Assembly: GCA_937983075.1 (NCBI GenBank)
Contig: CALKAQ010000118.1
Coordinates: 1-58,796, forward strand
Source: an uncultured bacterium
GTDB taxonomy: Bacteria; Bacillota; Limnochordia; DTU080; JAAYLA01
Length of the DNA: 58,796 nt
Direction of reading: 5' to 3'
Shown here one piece after another: positions 16,377 through 24,787 of this stretch; within the stretch, counting starts at the first letter, position 1; every line of letters starts with the position of its first letter. A program made the translations under genes and the position numbers. The notes below the pieces were generated by a model. That model was not told where the DNA came from, did no database searches, and saw nothing but the letters and a program-made list of their open reading frames with translations.

Positions 16377-17555
16377 GTGGCAACTCGAGACTATTACGAA
16401 ATCCTCGGCGTCAGCCGGGATGCGTCAGAGCAAGAAATCAAAAAGGCTTACCGCCGATTGGCACGCAAGTACCATCCGGACGTCAACAAAGACGATCCGG
16501 ATGCGGAGCGCAAGTTCAAGGAAATCAGCGAGGCGTATCGCGTCCTCTCGGATCCCAATTTGCGCCAGCAGTACGATCGCTTCGGTCACGATGCCTTCGA
16601 GCAGGCCGCACGCGGCGGTGCCGGCGGACCGGGCGGCGGTGGCTTCGACCCCTTCGGCGGGTTCGGCGGGTTTGACGATCTCGGTGACATTTTCGACATG
16701 TTTTTCGGCGGCGGTGGAGGGGGCAGACGTTCCCGAACCGCCGCCCGTCGAGGTGCCGATCTGCGCTACGATCTCGAGATCGACTTCAAAGAAGCCGCTT
16801 TTGGTACGAAAGTCGACATCCAAGTGACACGGAACGAAATTTGCGGGCATTGCCAAGGTGCCCGGTTTGAACCGGGAACCGGCATGGAACGCTGTCCGCA
16901 GTGCAACGGCACCGGCGAAGTGCGCCAGGTACGGCAAACTCCGTTTGGCCGCTTTATGAACGTCAGTACTTGTCCGCGTTGTCATGGCGAAGGGGAAATC
17001 ATCCGGACGCCGTGCACGCATTGCATGGGCCGCGGAACACAACGACGCACGCGTACACTCACTGTTGAAATTCCGGCCGGTGTCGAAGACGGCCAGCGCA
17101 TCAAATTGGCCGGTGAAGGCGAGGCGGGTGAACGCGGCGGCCCGCCCGGCGATTTGTACGTGTTCTTGAGCGTACGGCCGCACGAGTTTTTCGAGCGGCG
17201 CGGCTACGACATCTACTGTGAAATCCCCATCAGTTTCGTTCAGGCAGCCTTGGGCGGCGAAGTTGAGGTGCCGACGTTGGAAGGGCATGCGAAACTGCGG
17301 ATTCCGGAAGGAACGCAAAGCGGCACGCTGCTGCGCCTGCGTTCTCAAGGGATACCGCGTTTGCGGGGACATGGGCGCGGTGATCAATTTGTGCGGGTTC
17401 GTGTGGTCACTCCGACGAAGCTCAATGCGAAACAACGCGAAGCCCTCCTCGCATTCGCTGAGGCCGGAGGAGAGGAGATACCCGAGACGCCCGAAACACC
17501 ACCAGAGACGAAAAGCTTCTTTCATCGGGTAAGAGACGCTTTAGGAGGCCGATGA
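16377..17555 (+). CDS. dnaJ: Chaperone DnaJ (Hsp40)
   Basis: Type I J-protein that delivers substrates to DnaK and stimulates its ATPase. The 392-residue protein has the J domain (YYEILGVSRDASEQEIKKAY and the HPD tripeptide at about residues 33-35), a Gly/Phe-rich linker, four zinc-binding CxxC repeats (the first is CGHCQGAR, where the usual final Gly is Arg), and the C-terminal substrate domain. The GTG at 16377 gives MATRDYYE, the expected start, but its Shine-Dalgarno is weak. prmA starts one base after the stop. Confidence 0.97.
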   Translation: MATRDYYEILGVSRDASEQEIKKAYRRLARKYHPDVNKDDPDAERKFKEISEAYRVLSDPNLRQQYDRFGHDAFEQAARGGAGGPGGGGFDPFGGFGGFDDLGDIFDMFFGGGGGGRRSRTAARRGADLRYDLEIDFKEAAFGTKVDIQVTRNEICGHCQGARFEPGTGMERCPQCNGTGEVRQVRQTPFGRFMNVSTCPRCHGEGEIIRTPCTHCMGRGTQRRTRTLTVEIPAGVEDGQRIKLAGEGEAGERGGPPGDLYVFLSVRPHEFFERRGYDIYCEIPISFVQAALGGEVEVPTLEGHAKLRIPEGTQSGTLLRLRSQGIPRLRGHGRGDQFVRVRVVTPTKLNAKQREALLAFAEAGGEEIPETPETPPETKSFFHRVRDALGGR

Positions 17556-17556
17556 T

Positions 17557-18489
17557 TTGGCGACGGAGAATCAACCCCAGGGGTTCACCGAGATTGCCGT
17601 ACGAGTCAGTCACGATGCCCTTGAGGCGGTGGCGGACTCGTTTATTTCTGCCGGAACCGGCGGCGTCGTCCATGAAGACCATCATGATCCGGCAGCGTCG
17701 ACGCCGACGGTTTGGGTCAAAGCATACGTTGTGCCGGCTGAGGTCGAGCGCGTCGTGGCTCTTTTGCGTCAACGCATCGCTGCTTTAAGCGAGGCGGGGA
17801 TCGATCCGGGACCGGCTGAAATGACGACCCGGTTTGTGCCGGACACGGACTGGGCCAACGAGTGGCGCAAATATTTTCACGTCAGGCGAGTCGGACGGCG
17901 CATCGTCATTCGGCCGACATGGGAGGCGTTCGACAAAGGACCGGATGATATCGTCATCGATCTGGATCCGGGGATGGCTTTCGGAACCGGCAGCCATCCG
18001 ACGACGACGCTCTGCCTGGAAGCCTTGGAGGAAATGATCCGCGGCGGCGAAGCAGTGGCGGACATCGGCACCGGATCGGGCATTTTGGCGATCGCGGCAG
18101 CCAAGCTCGGTGCCGAACGTGTCGATGCAATCGACATTCAAGACGAAGCCATTGAAGCGGCGACAGCCAATGCGCAGGCCAACGGCGTCGGTTCGTTGGT
18201 TCATGTCGCCGCGGATACGCCGGAAGGTCTTGCCGACAAAGGCGCCGGTCCGTACGATATGATCGTGATGAATATCGTCGCCGATGTCATCATTCCTGCT
18301 GCTCCCGTGTTGCACAAGTTGGTCAAACCGACGGGGCGCGTCATCCTTTCGGGCATCATCGACTACCGTGAGGCTGATGTGCAGGCAGCCTTGCGTGAGC
18401 ACGGGTTTGACATCGTCGAACGGCGGCTGCAGGACGAATGGATACTCTTGCAGGCCGTTCCGATAACACGAGCATCGTCTGACGGCTGA
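17557..18489 (+). CDS. prmA: Ribosomal protein L11 methyltransferase
   Basis: PrmA methylates ribosomal protein L11 with S-adenosylmethionine. The 310-residue protein has an N-terminal substrate-recognition domain and a C-terminal class I methyltransferase domain. Visible motifs are MAFGTGSHPTTTLC, VADIGTGSGILAIAAAKLG (SAM-binding motif I) and DMIVMNIVADVI (the NxxA-type catalytic loop). The start is a TTG at 17557, directly after the dnaJ stop and 7 nt after AGGAGG. Order dnaJ-prmA-rsmE is conserved in Bacillales, so all probably share the HrcA-controlled transcript. Confidence 0.95.
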   Translation: MATENQPQGFTEIAVRVSHDALEAVADSFISAGTGGVVHEDHHDPAASTPTVWVKAYVVPAEVERVVALLRQRIAALSEAGIDPGPAEMTTRFVPDTDWANEWRKYFHVRRVGRRIVIRPTWEAFDKGPDDIVIDLDPGMAFGTGSHPTTTLCLEALEEMIRGGEAVADIGTGSGILAIAAAKLGAERVDAIDIQDEAIEAATANAQANGVGSLVHVAADTPEGLADKGAGPYDMIVMNIVADVIIPAAPVLHKLVKPTGRVILSGIIDYREADVQAALREHGFDIVERRLQDEWILLQAVPITRASSDG

Positions 18490-18516
18490 CGGTTGCCGCA
18501 GCAAGGAGGGACACGA

Positions 18517-19290
18517 TTGCAGCCACGCTTTTTTGTTCCGCCGGAAGACATTCAGCGAAGCGAAGGCGGCCTGTCTGTTGTTTTGACGGGAGACAACGCG
18601 CATCACGCCTGGCGCGTGCTGCGGTTGCAGACCGGAGATTTCGTCTGGATCTCGGACGGCGACGGACTCGATTATGCAGGACGCATCGTCCGGATCGATT
18701 CGGACGGTGTCCGTGTTGAGCTCGACGAGCCGATCACATCATCCGGTGAGCCGGCGACGCACATTACGCTGTTTCAAGGACTGCCGAAATCGGATAAGAT
18801 GGACTGGATTGTGCAGAAGGCGGCAGAGGTGGGCATCCGCACGGTGGTGCCGGTCCGGGCGGAGCGCTCGGTCGTTCATCTGAGCGATGCGAAAGCGGTC
18901 GGACGCACCGAACGGTGGAGACGCATTGCCATGGCTGCTGCCAGCCAGGCGGGGCGAGGGCGCGTTCCGGTGATTCAGCAGCCGATGTCGCTGCGCGCAG
19001 CCATTGAAGCGTGGCGCCTTGAGGCTCCCGATGGACTGTTGCTCGTGCCGTGGGAGGAAGAGCGTTCGCGCGGCATCCGCAGCATTTTGCGCCATCTGTC
19101 CGAACCGTTACCAAGCCATGTCGGTATCGTCATTGGCCCTGAAGGCGGTCTGACAAGCGAGGAGCTGGAGTTGGCAGCCGGTTTTGGCGGGCTGTCGTGT
19201 ACCCTGGGGCCAAGGATACTGCGTACCGAAACGGCGGGTACGGTCGTTGCGGCTGTAGTTTTGTACGAGTTCGGGGAAATGGGAGGTTGA
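18517..19290 (+). CDS. rsmE: 16S rRNA (uracil1498-N3)-methyltransferase RsmE
   Basis: RsmE methylates U1498 of 16S rRNA in the decoding region, acting on the assembled 30S subunit. The 257-residue SPOUT-class protein shows the N-terminal PUA-like part (HHAWRVLRLQTGDFVWI) and the knotted SAM-binding C-terminus (VIGPEGGLTSEELELA, then LGPRILRTETAG). I place the start at TTG 18517, which follows AAGGAGGG by 6 nt and gives MQPRFFVPPE, close to other RsmE proteins; a TTG at 18493 lacks a site. It follows prmA by 27 bp. Confidence 0.94.
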   Translation: MQPRFFVPPEDIQRSEGGLSVVLTGDNAHHAWRVLRLQTGDFVWISDGDGLDYAGRIVRIDSDGVRVELDEPITSSGEPATHITLFQGLPKSDKMDWIVQKAAEVGIRTVVPVRAERSVVHLSDAKAVGRTERWRRIAMAAASQAGRGRVPVIQQPMSLRAAIEAWRLEAPDGLLLVPWEEERSRGIRSILRHLSEPLPSHVGIVIGPEGGLTSEELELAAGFGGLSCTLGPRILRTETAGTVVAAVVLYEFGEMGG

Positions 19291-19314
19291 CCCGGACACC
19301 AGAAGGTGAATGGA

Positions 19315-20064
19315 ATGTCGGAAGGAACAACGGAGGTGCGGATTTTCGCGATCGGCGATCTGCACCTGCCGGGAAAGCAAGAAAAACCCATGGATATTTT
19401 CGGCTCAGGCTGGACGGATCATCCGGAACGCATTCGTCAAGCCTGGCTTGAGGTGGTCGGTCCGAACGACTGGGTGCTCATGCCCGGGGATCTTTCGTGG
19501 GCGATGACGCTTGAAGAAGCTGCAGACGATCTCGCCTACTTAGGCGGTCTGCCGGGAACCACGGTCATCATTCGGGGCAACCACGACTATTGGTGGAGCG
19601 CCATCGGCAAAGTGCGCCGCGCTTTGCCGCCACGAGTCTACGCCTTGCAGAACGACCACGTTTTGCTGCCCGACGGCACCGCCGTCTGCGGAACGAGAGG
19701 TTGGGATTTGCCCAGCCGCACAGACGATCCTCACGACGCCAAAGTCTTTCAACGCGAGGTGCAGCGTCTGAGGCTTTCTTTGGAATCCGCCGTCAATGCG
19801 GGGGCACGGCCACGCATCGTGATGATGCATTATCCGCCTATGGTCGGCTCTTCACAGTCGACGCCGTTCACCGATCTCATGGAGGAGTACGGTGTATCGC
19901 TTTGCGTCTATGGACACCTCCACGGAGCGGGCCGACGCGTCGCAGTGGAAGGCGTGCATCGCGGTGTTGAATATCGACTCGTCGCTTGCGACGCCATTGG
20001 CTTTCGGCCGCTCTACTTGTGCTCCGTCAACGTTGCATCCCCGTCCGAAATGCCGACGAAATAA
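19315..20064 (+). CDS. Metallophosphoesterase, substrate unknown
   Basis: A 249-residue calcineurin-like phosphoesterase with the full metal-binding set: GDLHLPG, PGDLSWAM, GNHDYWW, MMHYPP and YGHLHG. These supply the Asp, Asn and His ligands of the two-metal centre. The combination GDLSWAM with GNHDYWWSAI is typical of a cytoplasmic subfamily found in many Bacillota without a known substrate. The ATG at 19315 follows AGAAGG by 8 nt; an in-frame GTG at 19306 overlaps that site. It is last in the heat-shock/methyltransferase run and is closed by a strong bidirectional terminator, replacing mtaB seen here in B. subtilis. Confidence 0.87.
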   Translation: MSEGTTEVRIFAIGDLHLPGKQEKPMDIFGSGWTDHPERIRQAWLEVVGPNDWVLMPGDLSWAMTLEEAADDLAYLGGLPGTTVIIRGNHDYWWSAIGKVRRALPPRVYALQNDHVLLPDGTAVCGTRGWDLPSRTDDPHDAKVFQREVQRLRLSLESAVNAGARPRIVMMHYPPMVGSSQSTPFTDLMEEYGVSLCVYGHLHGAGRRVAVEGVHRGVEYRLVACDAIGFRPLYLCSVNVASPSEMPTK

Positions 20065-20099
20065 AAAGCAGACCGCATCGCTGTGCGATCTGCTTTTTT
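20063..20099. terminator. Bidirectional intrinsic terminator
   Basis: A hairpin of about 14 bp (AAAAAGCAGA, one C-A mismatch, CGCA; loop 20078-20083; TGCG, TCTGC then six T). A-run on one side and T-run on the other let it end both the metallophosphoesterase transcript and the convergent nadA transcript. Confidence 0.85.
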
Positions 20100-20100
20100 G

Positions 20101-21069
20101 TCAGCTGATTTCGAGCATCCTTTCGATGGAGCGGCGCGCTTTGTTGGCCACTTCTTCGGGAACCGTAATGTGATACACGTCTTCTTCAAGGGCGCGCAAG
20201 ACCTTAGGAAGTGTGATCTTTTTCATAAAGCTGCACACGGCGCCCCGGTTGACGGGAATAAATTCTTTTTCGGGATTTTCTTTCTGCAGGCGATGAATGA
20301 TGCCTGTCTCCGTCGCGACGAGGAACCTCTTTTTGTCGGACGACCGTGCGTGGTGCATCATTTGTCCGGTTGACAATACATACGTTCTCTCGGACGCGAT
20401 GTCGCCGTGGGCCAAAAAGTCGAGTGTCTGGGAGACACAGCCGCACTCGGGATGGATCATGAAGTCCGCGTCGGGCAGTTCGGCCCTCGCTGCAGTAATT
20501 TCGTCAGGCCGGATGCCCGCGTGCACGTGGCACTCACCCATCCAAATACGCATGTTTTCCCGACCTGTGACGCGCTTCACATAGGTGCCCAAAAACATAT
20601 CGGGGCAAAACAAAATTTCTTGATCCGCGGGGATGGAGTTGACCACGTCGACAGCGTTTGTCGAGGTGCAGCAAATATCGGTTTCTGCTTTCACTTCGGC
20701 GGTCGTATTGACATACGACACGACAACCGCTCCGGGATGCTCGGCTTTCCAGGCGCGCAGTTGATCTGCCGTAATGGAGTCAGCCAACGAACAGCCCGCT
20801 TCAAAATCAGGCAGGAGCACCTTCTTGTCGGGGCTGAGTACGGCAGCTGTTTCCGCCATGAAATGGACGCCGCAAAATACGATAACGTCGGCGTCGGTAG
20901 TCGCAGCCTTGCGAGCCAGCTCCAACGAGTCGCCGACAAAATCGGCGACATCCTGCACTTCCGGCAACTGATAATTGTGAGCCAAAATCACCGCGTTTCG
21001 AGTGCGGGCGAGTTCACGCACGCGAGCTTGCATTTCTGCTGCTCGATCGGCGGAGAGTACAACACTCAT
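20101..21069 (-). CDS. nadA: Quinolinate synthase
   Basis: NadA condenses iminoaspartate with dihydroxyacetone phosphate to quinolinate in de novo NAD synthesis, using a [4Fe-4S] cluster with a free iron site. The 322-residue protein shows LAHNYQLPEVQDVADF, VHFMAETA, the cluster cysteines in AGCSLADS, HPECGC and VCSFMKK, and GMTHH-like STGQMMHHA. The ATG at 21069 follows GGGAGTG by 11 nt; an upstream in-frame start at 21120 is Cys-rich and unsupported. Neither nadB nor nadC is adjacent, unlike the usual Bacillota nadBCA cluster. It is transcribed alone against its neighbours and ends at the shared terminator. Confidence 0.95.
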   Translation of the reverse strand: MSVVLSADRAAEMQARVRELARTRNAVILAHNYQLPEVQDVADFVGDSLELARKAATTDADVIVFCGVHFMAETAAVLSPDKKVLLPDFEAGCSLADSITADQLRAWKAEHPGAVVVSYVNTTAEVKAETDICCTSTNAVDVVNSIPADQEILFCPDMFLGTYVKRVTGRENMRIWMGECHVHAGIRPDEITAARAELPDADFMIHPECGCVSQTLDFLAHGDIASERTYVLSTGQMMHHARSSDKKRFLVATETGIIHRLQKENPEKEFIPVNRGAVCSFMKKITLPKVLRALEEDVYHITVPEEVANKARRSIERMLEIS

Positions 21070-21128
21070 GAGACTTTTCACACTCCCATTGCACCTGCAA
21101 CTGCAGTCCAGGCCTACCACTTCACCCC

Positions 21129-21157
21129 ATTATACAAAAAAAGCAGAGGAGCGTCGA
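21129..21157 (-). promoter_or_regulatory. Sigma-A promoter of nadA
   Basis: On the minus strand: TCGACG (21152-21157), 17-bp spacer, perfect -10 TATAAT (21129-21134), preceded by a T-run. It is 60 bp upstream of the chosen nadA start. Confidence 0.6.
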
Positions 21158-21243
21158 CTCAACCGAAGCGACGATGCCTGCTGTTCAAAGCCGGCCATCT
21201 GTACGGGTTGGTCGGGCAATTCAATTTTTTAAGGAGGAATGGC

Positions 21244-21375
21244 GTGAAGCGTGGGCGAATGATTGTCGCAAGATCCATCCAAGGAATGATGCCGTTTTCG
21301 CCGCACAGGTTTTGGTCGGCGGTGCCTTTCGGTCCAAACTTCGTGCAGGAAAAATGGTGTCCCAGGAAGGGTTGA
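21244..21375 (+). CDS. Possible 43-residue small protein upstream of the HIT gene
   Basis: A GTG-started ORF of 43 codons lies 6 nt after AAGGAGG (21231-21237), among the strongest Shine-Dalgarno sites in the window. The predicted peptide is basic (MKRGRMIVARSIQGMMPF at the N-terminus, ending EKWCPRKG) and ends 4 bp before the HIT start. I recognise no family. It may be a true small protein, a leader peptide coupled to HIT translation, or chance. The alternative ATG at 21239, closer to the site, hits a stop at its third codon. No conservation evidence is available here. Confidence 0.35.
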   Translation: MKRGRMIVARSIQGMMPFSPHRFWSAVPFGPNFVQEKWCPRKG

Positions 21376-21379
21376 CGCA

Positions 21380-21733
21380 ATGGCGAATGCCAATGATTGT
21401 CTCTTCTGCAAGATTGCGCAGCGGGAAATTCCCAGCGAAATCGTCTATGAAGACGATCGTGTCGTCGCCTTCAAAGACATTGCGCCGCAAGCGCCGGTGC
21501 ATCTTTTGATCATTCCTCGTCGGCACATTGCCACGCTGGCGGACATTCGTCCGGAAGACGCGGAGCTCATCGGCCACATGCATGTCGTGGCAACGCAACT
21601 CGCTGAACAGCACAGAGTGGCAGAATCAGGTTACAGGGCTGTAATCAACTGTCGAGAAGACGGGCAGCAGTCAGTCTTTCACCTGCACCTGCATTTACTG
21701 GGCGGGCGTAAGATGACTTGGCCGCCCGGTTAG
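21380..21733 (+). CDS. HIT family nucleotide-binding protein
   Basis: A 117-residue histidine-triad hydrolase, of the group that removes AMP or other groups from nucleotide phosphoramidates. It has an N-terminal zinc-type CLFC pair, IPSEIVYEDD, HLLIIPRRH and the C-terminal active-site triad HLHLHLLGG. The ATG at 21380 follows AGGAAGG by 9 nt. It precedes rpsU, as HIT genes do in many Clostridia and Bacilli. Physiological substrate is not known for this branch. Confidence 0.94.
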   Translation: MANANDCLFCKIAQREIPSEIVYEDDRVVAFKDIAPQAPVHLLIIPRRHIATLADIRPEDAELIGHMHVVATQLAEQHRVAESGYRAVINCREDGQQSVFHLHLHLLGGRKMTWPPG

Positions 21734-21735
21734 GG

Positions 21736-21866
21736 GGTCAGTCCACAAGTGCTGGCATCATGTCCTGGCCAAGCCGGATGCTTTGGGCAGGCTGCGCATA
21801 GGACCTATCAGGCTGACCGTTTCGGCTGCCTCGTGTGGCCCCTCCACTTGTCGTTGAAGGGAGGGG
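21736..21866 (+). promoter_or_regulatory. rpsU leader with anti-Shine-Dalgarno hairpin
   Basis: The 140-nt gap before rpsU holds CCCCTCC (21839-21845) perfectly complementary to GGAGGGG (21860-21866), the core of the rpsU ribosome binding site, with a 14-nt loop. The bases next to this anti-site, CACTTGT (21845-21851), are complementary to ACAAGTG (21745-21751) upstream, and GGTCAG (21736-21741) can pair with CTGACC (21813-21818). This could form alternative structures that open or close the binding site. Pairings are seen; regulation is inferred. Confidence 0.45.
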
Positions 21867-21873
21867 AGTGCCC

Positions 21874-22053
21874 GTGGCAGAGGTGAAAGTCGGCAAGAAT
21901 GAGTCCCTAGATCGGGCGTTGCGGCGTTTCAAGAATTCCATTCGGAAGCAGGGAATTCTTTCGGAACTCCGGAAGCGAGAGGCTTACGAAAAACCAAGCG
22001 TACGCCGCAAGAAGAAGTCCGATGCGGCCCGCCGCCGCAGACCGCGACCGTAA
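21874..22053 (+). CDS. rpsU: 30S ribosomal protein S21
   Basis: Small basic S21 protein of the 30S platform, near the mRNA exit. The 59-residue product has the signature VGKNESLDRALRRFKNSIRK and the basic tail VRRKKKSDAARRRRPRP. The GTG at 21874 lies 7 nt after GGGAGGGGAG; the in-frame extension from 21835 is upstream of that site and rejected. The neighbouring yqeY gene of B. subtilis is absent. A strong terminator follows about 50 bp downstream. Confidence 0.96.
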   Translation: MAEVKVGKNESLDRALRRFKNSIRKQGILSELRKREAYEKPSVRRKKKSDAARRRRPRP

Positions 22054-22101
22054 GCGCGTCTTGCAAAACAATGTTTCACATGGGAATAGCGGAAATTTTT
22101 G

Positions 22102-22146
22102 TGGGGCTGCTCCAGCTGTCGTTGGGGCAGCCCCAATGCGTTTTTT
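22102..22146 (+). terminator. Intrinsic terminator after rpsU
   Basis: Perfect 9-bp stem TGGGGCTGC (22102-22110) / GCAGCCCCA (22127-22135), followed after five bases by six T (22141-22146). It ends the HIT-rpsU transcript and separates it from the NfeD gene. Confidence 0.75.
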
Positions 22147-22297
22147 GGGGCATTATGCACGAATGGCAGGTTGTCAACTGCAGGTCACTTTTACCAAAGC
22201 GTAGAATGCATATACTGAAGCTATGCGGCATTGCGAGAATAGACGAGACATCGGCTTCGTTCAGGCGGAACGCCAACATGGTCAGGAGTGGTTCAAC

Positions 22298-23677
22298 GTG
22301 CTCCGACGAGTGCGCCAGTCGGGCTTCGTGCTAATAATCTGCAGTCTTTTTGCACTTTTGCATTTTCTTCTTTTCCTGCATACCCATTCATATCCGGTTC
22401 AGGCTCAGGAATCAACCGACGCGGCAATGGATGCCTGGGGTAAAGCAGGCCCCGTATGGGTGATTCCGGTCAAAGGAACCGTTGAAACAGGGTTGGCGGA
22501 ATTTGTCCGACGTTCGGTTCAGGACGCACATGAAGCCGATGCCGGGTTAATCTTGGTCGAAATCAACACGTTTGGCGGCCGCGTCGACGCCGCCACGGAA
22601 ATCCGTGACATTTTGCTCCAATCAACGGTACCGACCGCGGTTTACATTTCCGATCGAGCGATCTCCGCCGGTGCACTGATCGCTCTTGCCGGGCAGCGGA
22701 TTCTGATGACTCCCGGGGCAACCATAGGCGCTGCTGAACCGCGTCCGGCCGATGAGAAAACGATTTCTTACGTGCGAGCCGAGTTCGAAGCGACTGCGGA
22801 ACGAATGGGGCGCGATCCGCAAGTTGCCGCGGCGATGGTCGATACATCCGTTGTCATTGACGGTGTCGTCGCTGCAGGACAAATTCTCACACTGACGGCT
22901 GCGAAGGCGGCTGAAATCGGCTTTATCGACCATGTGGCGGAAACGCGCTCCGAAGCGTTGAACGTGCTCGGTTACCACAACCGCGAGATCGTCGAGGCGT
23001 CGCCTACCTGGGCCGAACGCTTCGTCCGGTTTGTCACCGAGCCGACGGTGTCGCAAATTCTGCTCGTCATCGGCTATTTGGCATTGCTCGCCGAGCTGAC
23101 GTCACCGGGCTGGGGACTGCCCGGTTTCGTAGGCGTGATCTTTCTCGGCTTGTTCTACGGCAGCCGCCTGATTACGGGATTGGTGGGGATCGAAACGATC
23201 TTGCTCGCATTCCTTGGAATTGTGCTGATCATCGTCGAGATCTTCCTCATCCCGGGGTTCGGAATCGCAGGGATTTTGGGCATCGGTGCGCTGGGGGCCA
23301 GCATTTACTACGCTTTTCCGGATCCGTCCAGCGCTCTGAATGCGTTGGCCATTACCGCGGTTTTGCTCGTCGTGGCGGCAATTTTGCTGCTGCGTTCTGT
23401 CGACCGCTTGGCAAGGTGGAAACACATTGTCTTAAAAACTGATTTGGGCGGGGCGGAATACACTCCTGTCAAGGGCGAAGAACGTATGCTGCTGGTCGGA
23501 AAGCAAGGCGTTGCAACGACGCCGCTGCGGCCTGCAGGCATCATTGAAATTGACGGTGAGCCGTACGACGCGGTGTCGGAAGGATCGTTCATTCCGCAAG
23601 GTGTCCCGGTACGTGTGGTGAAAGTCGAAAGTACGCGCATTGTCGTACGGCCGAGCAAGGAACAGACGGATAATTAA
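22298..23677 (+). CDS. yqeZ: NfeD family membrane protein with ClpP-like serine protease domain
   Basis: A long-form NfeD protein that works with flotillin FloA in membrane microdomains. The 459-residue chain has a signal or anchor helix (SGFVLIICSLFALLHFLLFL), a ClpP-like protease domain with the nucleophile segment SDRAISAGALIALAG, a catalytic-looking EINTFGGRVDAA, four to five membrane helices (about residues 255-375), and a C-terminal OB-fold NfeD domain (GKQGVATTPLRPAGIIEIDG). The GTG at 22298 follows CAGGAG; the in-frame ATG at 22223 has no site. It is immediately upstream of floA, the conserved B. subtilis yqeZ-floA pair. Confidence 0.9.
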   Translation: MLRRVRQSGFVLIICSLFALLHFLLFLHTHSYPVQAQESTDAAMDAWGKAGPVWVIPVKGTVETGLAEFVRRSVQDAHEADAGLILVEINTFGGRVDAATEIRDILLQSTVPTAVYISDRAISAGALIALAGQRILMTPGATIGAAEPRPADEKTISYVRAEFEATAERMGRDPQVAAAMVDTSVVIDGVVAAGQILTLTAAKAAEIGFIDHVAETRSEALNVLGYHNREIVEASPTWAERFVRFVTEPTVSQILLVIGYLALLAELTSPGWGLPGFVGVIFLGLFYGSRLITGLVGIETILLAFLGIVLIIVEIFLIPGFGIAGILGIGALGASIYYAFPDPSSALNALAITAVLLVVAAILLLRSVDRLARWKHIVLKTDLGGAEYTPVKGEERMLLVGKQGVATTPLRPAGIIEIDGEPYDAVSEGSFIPQGVPVRVVKVESTRIVVRPSKEQTDN

Positions 23678-23706
23678 TTTGGGGAAATCGGGAGGGGTTA
23701 CATGTG

Positions 23707-24726
23707 ATGGGGTTTTCTGAGCTGATGGCGTTGATCGTTCTCGGCGCAATTCTTTTCCTTCTCTTCATCTTGTTTACGTTTATTCCGATCGGATTGTGGA
23801 TTTCTGCACTCGCTGCCGGAGTGCGTGTGAGCATTGGTACGCTGATCGGTATGCGCCTGCGCCGGGTTCCGCCCGGACGTGTCCTGCTGCCGCTCATTAA
23901 GGCGCGGAAGGCCGGACTCGACGTTGAAATTGACAAGTTGGAAGCGCACTATTTGGCGGGTGGAAACGTCGATCGGGTCGTTGACGCGCTGATTGCCGCC
24001 CACCGCGCGGACATTGCCTTGACCTTTGAGCGGGCTGCTGCGATTGACTTGGCCGGACGCAACGTGCTTGAAGCCGTGCAAATGAGTGTCAACCCGAAGG
24101 TGATCGAGACACCGGTCGTTTCCGCAGTCGCAAAAGACGGTATTGAGCTCAAGGCGATGGCGCGTGTCACGGTGCGGGCGAATATCGACCGCTTGGTCGG
24201 CGGCGCGGGTGAACCGACGATCATCGCAAGAGTCGGCGAAGGTATCGTCACCACGGTCGGTTCGTCTGAAAGCCACAAGAGCGTTCTCGAAAATCCGGAT
24301 GCCATTTCAGCCACGGTTCTCGCCAAGGGCTTGGATGCCGGCACAGCTTTTGAAATACTTTCCATCGATATTGCCGACGTCGACGTCGGCCGAAACATCG
24401 GCGCTCAGCTGCAAACCGATCAGGCTGAAGCGGACAAAAACATCGCGCAGGCCAAAGCGGCTGAACGTCGCTTTGCAGCGTTGGCACTCGAACAGGAAAT
24501 GAAAGCCCGGGTTGAGGAAATGCGCGCCAGGGTCGTTGAGGCGGAGGCTGAAATACCGAAAGCTTTGGCTCAAGCATTGCGTGAAGGACGACTCGGCGTT
24601 TTGGATTACTATGCCATGAGAAATCTCCTCGCCGACACGGAAATGCGTGAATCGCTGGCCGGAAAGAAGGACGATCCACGCAGTGGAGGCTACCCGGATC
24701 CTTCGGGCAAGAAGGACAACGCGTAA
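23707..24726 (+). CDS. floA: Flotillin-like protein FloA
   Basis: FloA is a membrane scaffold of functional microdomains that affects signalling, secretion and cell-wall synthesis. The 339-residue protein has an N-terminal hairpin membrane segment (VLGAILFLLFILFTFIPIGL), the SPFH/PHB domain (HYLAGGNVDRVVDALIAA, AIDLAGRNVLEAVQMSVN, ERLVGG-type RLVGGAGEPTI), and an Ala/Glu-rich coiled coil (DQAEADKNIAQAKAAERR). The sequence is nearly collinear with B. subtilis FloA (YqfA). GGGAGGGG lies upstream; GTG 23704 and ATG 23707 are both possible. It is translated with the NfeD protein. Confidence 0.95.
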   Translation: MGFSELMALIVLGAILFLLFILFTFIPIGLWISALAAGVRVSIGTLIGMRLRRVPPGRVLLPLIKARKAGLDVEIDKLEAHYLAGGNVDRVVDALIAAHRADIALTFERAAAIDLAGRNVLEAVQMSVNPKVIETPVVSAVAKDGIELKAMARVTVRANIDRLVGGAGEPTIIARVGEGIVTTVGSSESHKSVLENPDAISATVLAKGLDAGTAFEILSIDIADVDVGRNIGAQLQTDQAEADKNIAQAKAAERRFAALALEQEMKARVEEMRARVVEAEAEIPKALAQALREGRLGVLDYYAMRNLLADTEMRESLAGKKDDPRSGGYPDPSGKKDNA

Positions 24727-24787
24727 ACTACGAAGTCGCCTGCCTATGCTGAAGCCTAGGTTGCGCCCGGAATGAGGAGGCAGCAGG

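Larger units (their letters stand above)
21070..21379. other. 310-base divergent intergenic region, nadA / HIT
   Basis: The only stretch above 300 bases without an assured gene. It holds the nadA promoter (21129-21157) and, on the plus strand, a possible 43-codon ORF with a strong ribosome binding site (21244-21375). No clear plus-strand promoter or RNA gene was recognised. Confidence 0.6.
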
